Below, in pieces: positions 60,201-64,000 of a stretch of DNA of 64,000 nt (its first letter is position 1; each line of letters starts with the position of its first letter). The notes under the pieces are model-generated. The model was not told the origin of the DNA and searched no databases. It saw only the letters and a list, made by a program, of their open reading frames with translations. This stretch comes from Cheilinus undulatus (lineage: Eukaryota; Chordata; Actinopteri; Labriformes; Labridae), in the NCBI RefSeq assembly GCF_018320785.1, contig NC_054876.1:22280212-22344211 (forward strand). The letters are read 5' to 3'. Made by a program: the position numbers and the translations under genes.

Positions 60201-63200
60201 ATTCAAATCAGCACGATCAAAGTGTTTCTGCAAAGATTCAAACACATTGATTAGGAAGTCAGTTTTTGTCATTGCATTGGTCAAATAAAGTAAAATTATT
60301 ATGCCAGTGTTCGCTTTATCACCTTGTATTCTTCGATCTTCTTCCAGAGGTTCCTGAATTCAGTGATGGTCATCCTCCTGTTTCTGTCGACCTTTACATT
60401 AAGTTAAGGATTTCTCATCACACACTGAAAAAGGCATTTGCACAACGTGATATTCTGATATTCTGATTTAGTGGAATGACTATGAGGAGTCATTTTCTGT
60501 TTAGGATACATCCACCAAGGCTATCAAGCTTCTGCAGGTGTCATACTCCCAGCCCCACCTGGATCCTGTGAATGATCAACACAGAGAAACTCAGCTTGAT
60601 GTCCAACTGCCAATACATTTAATCACAATATACATTCAAAGCACACAGTCAACTCACCCTGTGGGAATTTGTCTGTCAAAAGCTTACGGAGCTGAAAGGC
60701 ACTCAGTTCACCTCTCTAAAGACAGATAAAGAAAAAAATGTTTTTTTTTTTTTTTTTTTTGTTTTGTTTTTACGAGTGAAATGATAAAAATAAGCAGCAG
60801 AAAGAAAGGAAAATCTCTTTTGCAGACATCTGTCAAAAAGTAAAGGATGCTATGTGTGGATGCAACATTTTCTAAAAACTGTATATACAAAGTCTGGTGA
60901 TTCAATTTGAAAAAAAAAATTGCAAACATTATAGACAGAGAAACATCTCATAAATAAAACAAAAAACGACCCGACGTCTAATCTCTGGACATTTTATGTT
61001 TAGACCCGTTTTAGAGGCATAAACGTTGGCCTGCTTTGGCTCTGTTAGCTTTAACTAAAGCTAACACTGGCTAAAGTTACTACATAAGCAATGGGTCATC
61101 AACTACATCTGTAAAAGGACCGGATTTTGCCTTGACAGATGATTCAAGAGCCGTGCTTTCAAACGAACTCAAATAAAGTAAACATTTTGGTCTAATTCAC
61201 ATTGTATTTTATTAGTATTTTTGTTTCTTTTAAAATGTGAATAATTTTGGGGAATTAACAATGAAATCAGTCCCCAAACGCCTATACAGCAGCCACCTAC
61301 AAGGGGGCACTTGAAATATTATGACTAGGTATTTCTAGGGCTGTCATATTGTCCACCACTGGCTATTTCTGTAAAATGTTCATACATTCAACATGGATAC
61401 AATATTTAAAACTAAGCAATTTTAATTGTTCTGGGGTTAATTTAAGAGCTGTAGTGACTTTAAAAACAAACAACACCAAAAAAAAACCACAACATCTTTT
61501 TTTCTCCACACATTAATCATCTTTTGGGGGCCGGATGGGGAACTTCGGGGGGCCTGATTTGGCCTGCGCCAATGTAGCTATGCTAGCTTAGCTGAAGCTA
61601 ATGAAGCTAAATCTAATGTGGCTTTGTTTGCGTTATCTACATAGCTTATTTAGCTTCTCTAGCTTTACCCTTCCCTACATTAGCTGTGTTAGAATGTTTT
61701 CATGGAGAGTGAGCTTCTTTCCTGAAAGCAGACTGTTCACTCAGCTTTAGAAAATGCTTTTTTGTGTGGTTTTGCAGGTCAGGTTTTTGACTTTTAACTT
61801 TTGGTAGCCTTAGCCTTACACAAAATGTAATCTCATTTCACTTTTGAAAGTTTAAGTGTGTTCTGTGTGTTCTGACTAATGGTGTCTCACTGTGGTGGTC
61901 TGCAAGAGATCTGAGATCTGTAGTCAGACTGTCTTGAAAATCACAGGTAAATTACTCACCTGATCAGCATAGCGCTTGAAAATGGAATAAACGGGATCGC
62001 TGGTGTCCTCCTCATCTTTTTTCCCAGGTATCTAAAATAGAGAAGTTAATTAACCACACATTAAAAGTGATTACTTAACCAGTAAGATAAGATTGAATTT
62101 GTTCTTTTTGAATACCTCAGGAAGGATCAAGTTCTCCTTATCTTCCTCCTTGTTGTCTGCGTGTTCATGTTCATGTTCATGGTCATGGTCATCGTGTCCA
62201 TCATGGGGACTGGTGGAGGTGAGAAAAATAAGAAAGCCATTTCTTTGTAAATTTTCATCCTATCAGTGTAGTTCCCCGAAGAAGTCAATCAAAATACTTG
62301 TCAGAAAGACCAGAGAATCATTTCAACTCTTGTAGCCCCTGATGTTTCAAAAGGAGAAAGAAGGAGTCTCAAAAGTTGTTCTGTACTCAAGTGTCTTGAG
62401 CAAATGTAATTTTAGCTTGTGCACAAGACTTTTTGGAACTTCTGGGCCTCCATAGACTGCTGATATTAAAGGACTTTCACTCTGGTACTGATCAGTTCTG
62501 AATTTTGAAGGGAATTTTTAGCTTCCAATATTTAATTTTTGTAAAACACTGATGCACAAAGACACTTCATCACAGGATGTTTACATTGTGTCAAAACAGA
62601 AAATATCCAATAGCTGGTTTTCACCTAATCTTTGCGTCGGTCTTAGAGAAGACAGAGAGAACGAACTCTGCGCTCTGGTAGGGCTTCATGGTGGAGGGGA
62701 TGACCACATACTCTCCAGGCTGCAGGCTGTACTGCCTGATCAGATCCCTGTTGTAGGTGTAATTCTGTACCCTCTTCATGGCTCTGTTTCTGTCAAAGAA
62801 GGAACGAGGCAGGCGTCCTTTTGGTGTCTGTAAAGAATTTGGACCACAGTTCAAAGAATTAGACTTTTTTCCTGAGAAACATATGAATTTTTCAAGCATG
62901 GACTATGTTATGTGTGCACAGAGGGAATGGGAAGTTTGAACTTACCCCTTCTGGAACCTGTTGAATGGGAAACAGGAAGAAAAAGTTAGCACATCATTTC
63001 TAAATCAGGACCTTACCAGAAATTATCCTCTTTTCTTTATGTTCCAAAATGTTTAAAGAAGCTTGTAAGCTGGTAGTAGGCTGTGCCATCTCACCAAAAT
63101 TCATTAAACAAACCTTGTAGACTGTCACTCCAATAGGGTAGGATCTCTGCTCTTTGCGATTCTGCACTTTGGGTTTCTGCATCAAGGAAAGTAGGATGTT

Positions 63201-64000
63201 CTGGTCATTTACTTCTGTCCTGTCGATTTTAGTCACCTCAATGCGGTACTGAGGGTTGGTGTGGAAGGTCGCTGCAGGGACGAGAAATATAAAGAGTGCA
63301 GTTAAACTTATTTGAGCATGTAGAGGAGATTTCTCAAAAGAAAAAAACAAAACCCCAAAACTTCTCTGGTAATCAGTTGTTTGTTTAACCTAACACAGAC
63401 CTTCTGACCCAGTAACCCTTAACCTCATAATATTGTGGCAATTCTGTGGTAACTGGGTGGTAAATTACTCTAACCCTAACCCACTAACTCTGACTCTAAC
63501 CCTGGTAATATTGTGGCAATTTCCTGGTAATTAGGTGGCATTTCACCAATAATTTCAAAGAGGAAAGGTTATAATTTTCTATACGATTAATTATTATTAT
63601 TTATAATTATATTTTTCTTTATTTTGGCTCACTGAATTAAATCAGCCTTTCTGAATCATTTTAAAGTAATTTTAGGGGTCGGGGTAGGGGTTAGAATACC
63701 ACCTAATTACCAAAGAATTACAAGGAATTTTTTGATAATGAATACATTAATAGTTGGTAAATATTTCCTTTATATTACCATAATTCTGAGTTATTACCTG
63801 TAAAATACCAACTTATCACAAAGTAATTGCTCCCTTATTCTTGAGAAATAACCAAATAGTTACACTTAATACCATAAAATTATTAGGTAATTGGGGCCCT
63901 CTATAATAAAGTGTTAGGTTAACACTACGAGGATGAGTTGCACTCACAGTTTGATGGACTGCCACCAGCACTTCTTCCTGCAACCCATTTGCCTTCATGA
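57232..64000 (-). CDS. Calpain large subunit, 3' part (domain III to stop)
   Basis: Calpains are Ca2+-dependent cytosolic cysteine proteases. Thirteen exons (63948-64000, 63114-63271, 62946-62957, 62625-62827, 62116-62209, 61960-62031, 60658-60715, 60510-60565, 60323-60391, 60149-60227, 59928-60041, 58137-58189, 57232-57258) join in one frame to 348 residues. They open with EGKWVAGRSAGGSPSN, the calpain WxxGxxAGG block that starts domain III (C2-like), then TNPQYRIEV, LLSLMQKPK, IGVTVYKVPEG and PGEYVVIPSTMKP. A His/Asp-rich linker follows, then a penta-EF-hand region: EF2 loop DVDRNRRMTITE, EF3 loop DLNDNGTLSDYE, and degenerate EF1, EF4 and EF5. The C-terminus EWSSNIMYN aligns with EWLQLTMYA of classical calpains. 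The catalytic core lies off the right edge. Which paralog it is cannot be decided; it is well diverged from CAPN1, 2, 3 and 9. Confidence 0.88.
57259..58136 (-). other. Calpain last intron with a SINE
   Basis: Holds a tRNA-derived repeat at 57.50-57.69 kb; the rest shows nothing. Confidence 0.55.
57500..57690 (-). repeat. tRNA-derived SINE-like repeat
   Basis: On the minus strand GATCAGATGGCCTAGCAGTT is followed by GTCCAGGTCTAAGTCCAGCC, which resemble pol III A and B boxes. Then come CATGTCACTCCCCC, CTCTCCACTGTCCTCCTC and a CATAAAGGCATAAAAGCCCC tail. This arrangement is common in fish genomes. The B box is mutated (GGTCTAAGTCC), so activity is unlikely. Confidence 0.7.
58137..58189 (-). CDS. 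Calpain EF5 exon
   Basis: Codes IFKDKSSDGVIHLTWDE, the dimer-forming fifth EF-hand, with SSDGVI in the loop. Confidence 0.87.
58190..59927 (-). other. Calpain intron with dispersed element copies
   Basis: The right half (59.1-59.9 kb) is mobile. 58.2-59.1 kb shows no gene or repeat I recognise. Confidence 0.5.
59105..59890 (-). mobile_element. Dispersed element, duplicated copy related to 5.9-6.4 kb
   Basis: Two similar halves: CACACCAGATGGATTTGTTT..GGGAGAGGGCAGAGCCTTTG..TCACATCTTTACGGGCCAAT at 59.12-59.27 kb and CACGTCAGATGGATGTGTTT..AGGCAGAGGCTTTG..TCACATCTTTACGGGCCAAT at 59.46-59.60 kb. Both match, reversed, the repeat at 6.2-6.4 kb. A third run of GGCATATCCATCTGCTTTGC words follows at 59.65-59.82 kb. 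It ends about 35 bases from the exon at 59928. Confidence 0.6.
59928..60041 (-). CDS. Calpain EF4 exon
   Basis: Codes LDTNDMMVKLYVYRYSGYSS then TNLESFITIMMRLEKTS. In classical calpains this block reads ..LHQVIVARFAD..LxxDFDNFVRCLVRLE; here the acidic loop is lost (SGYSSTNLE). Confidence 0.88.
60149..60227 (-). CDS. Calpain EF3 exon
   Basis: Codes KHFDRADLNDNGTLSDYEVQ and KAIQAA. The loop DLNDNGTLSDYE is a canonical Ca2+ site. Confidence 0.92.
60323..60391 (-). CDS. Calpain EF2 loop exon
   Basis: Codes VDRNRRMTITEFRNLWKKIE and EYK. With the preceding Asp the loop reads DVDRNRRMTITE: acidic or amide ligands at 1, 3, 5 and 12, but Arg replaces the usual Gly at 6. Confidence 0.88.
60510..60565 (-). 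CDS. Calpain EF2 entering-helix exon
   Basis: Codes SRWGWEYDTCRSLIALVD; TCRSLIALVD equals the (S/T)CRSMVALMD helix of calpains. The acceptor ATTCACAG was chosen because the nearer ATCCAG breaks frame. Confidence 0.85.
60658..60715 (-). CDS. Calpain EF1 exon
   Basis: Codes RGELSAFQLRKLLTDKFPQ, matching the E(I/L)SAxELQ block of EF1 in calpains. Confidence 0.85.
60738..60758 (+). repeat. Poly-T tract
   Basis: About 20 T in a calpain intron, just upstream (in transcript terms) of the EF1 exon acceptor side. Confidence 0.9.
60990..61940 (+). mobile_element. AGCT-core repeat element, copy 4
   Basis: The left arm AGACCCGTTTTAGAGGCATA and TTGGCCTGCTTTGGCTCTG matches copy 3. Core words TAGCTA, GAAGCTAA and AGCTTAG follow at 61.57-61.70 kb. 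The right arm TTTTGCAGGTCAGG, ACTTTTAACTTTTGG and the end GATCTGTAGTCAGACTGTCT match copies 1 to 3. A stretch in the middle (61.09-61.55 kb) has a different character and may be a secondary insertion. The left terminal repeat was not found. Confidence 0.65.
61960..62031 (-). CDS. Calpain exon, start of EF-hand region
   Basis: Codes IPGKKDEEDTSDPVYSIFKR and YADQ. The YSIFKRYADQ helix leads into EF1. The donor GTGAGT is followed after about 20 bases by the end of an AGCT-core transposon. Confidence 0.88.
62116..62209 (-). CDS. Calpain linker exon with His/Asp/Glu cluster
   Basis: Codes PHDGHDDHDHEHEHEHADNK then EEDKENLILPE: seven His in 15 residues, alternating with Asp and Glu. It is made by a CATGAA/CATGAC hexamer array and lies between the C2-like domain and the EF-hands, where CAPN3 has its IS2 insert. 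Phase and splice sites are regular. Confidence 0.85.
62158..62206 (-). repeat. CATGAA/CATGAC hexamer array in a coding exon
   Basis: On the plus strand TTCATG and GGTCAT units repeat about six times, coding the His-Glu/His-Asp cluster of the calpain linker. Confidence 0.85.
62625..62827 (-). CDS. Calpain C2-like domain exon
   Basis: Codes TPKGRLPRSFFDRNRAMKRV, then RQYSLQPGEYVVIPSTMKPY and QSAEFVLSVFSKTDAKI, the second half of domain III. Confidence 0.92.
62946..62957 (-). CDS. Calpain 12-nt microexon
   Basis: GTTCCAGAAGGG codes VPEG, between a CAACAG acceptor and a GTAAGT donor. It completes the VYKVPEG block that family members have as IYEVPE. Phase 0 at both ends. Confidence 0.8.
63114..63271 (-). 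CDS. Calpain domain III exon
   Basis: Codes TFHTNPQYRIEVTKIDRTEV, then NILLSLMQKPKVQNRKEQRS and YPIGVTVYK; GTTTGT donor in phase 0. Confidence 0.88.
63425..63725. repeat. Foldback element of TGGTAATT words in a calpain intron
   Basis: CTGGTAATTAGGTGGCATTT at 63524-63543 is inverted relative to AATACCACCTAATTACCAAA at 63695-63714. The left arm is itself duplicated with a period of about 78 bases (AATATTGTGGCAATT occurs twice). TAACCC words lie next to the arms. No coding capacity. Confidence 0.6.
63948..64000 (-). CDS. Calpain exon (start of domain III), cut by window edge
   Basis: Codes HEGKWVAGRSAGGSPSN plus one base before a GTGAGT donor. The WxxGxxAGG pattern marks the end of the protease core and start of the C2-like domain. 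Confidence 0.85.

Overview
This window is vertebrate nuclear DNA, almost certainly from a ray-finned (teleost) fish. Genes are split into many short exons with GT/AG introns. The introns hold typical teleost repeats: Tc1-like and hAT-like DNA elements, L2/Maui-type and APE-type LINE fragments and a tRNA-derived SINE. The gene order CORO6 - SSH2 - NSRP1 matches a block known on human 17q11.2. The species cannot be named from this sequence.

Layout. (1) 1-10.6 kb: the 5' part of CORO6 (coronin 6), minus strand. One coding exon lies at 4591-4788 and a probable untranslated first exon near 10.2 kb; the rest of the gene lies off the left edge. (2) 14.76-43.61 kb: SSH2 (slingshot phosphatase 2), minus strand, complete. 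Fifteen coding exons join without a frame break into 1219 codons plus stop. A second, phase-compatible first exon lies at 27.3-27.4 kb. (3) 49.11-56.16 kb: NSRP1 (nuclear speckle splicing regulator, CCDC55), plus strand, complete. Seven exons code for 469 residues. (4) 57.23-64.0 kb: the 3' part of a calpain large subunit, minus strand, convergent with NSRP1. Thirteen exons cover the start of domain III/C2L, a His/Asp-rich linker and a penta-EF-hand domain; the protease core lies off the right edge.

The genes are not an operon and need not act together. CORO6 and SSH2 both serve actin turnover: coronins act with Arp2/3 and cofilin, and slingshot dephosphorylates and activates cofilin. The two are adjacent and co-oriented. 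EFCAB5, which in human sits between SSH2 and NSRP1, is not visible here.

The rest is mostly intron and intergenic DNA rich in degraded mobile elements, some nested. The most distinctive is a repeat with a core built from AGCT words (TAGCTA, AAGCTAA), present four times, with inverted ends that include GTCTGNCTGCAG or close variants. Other points worth attention are a seven-histidine cluster in the calpain linker made by a hexanucleotide repeat, a 12-nt calpain microexon, and transposons inserted within about 10-25 bases of splice donors. I found no CRISPR array and no convincing tRNA or rRNA gene, and I recognised no clearly new gene system.
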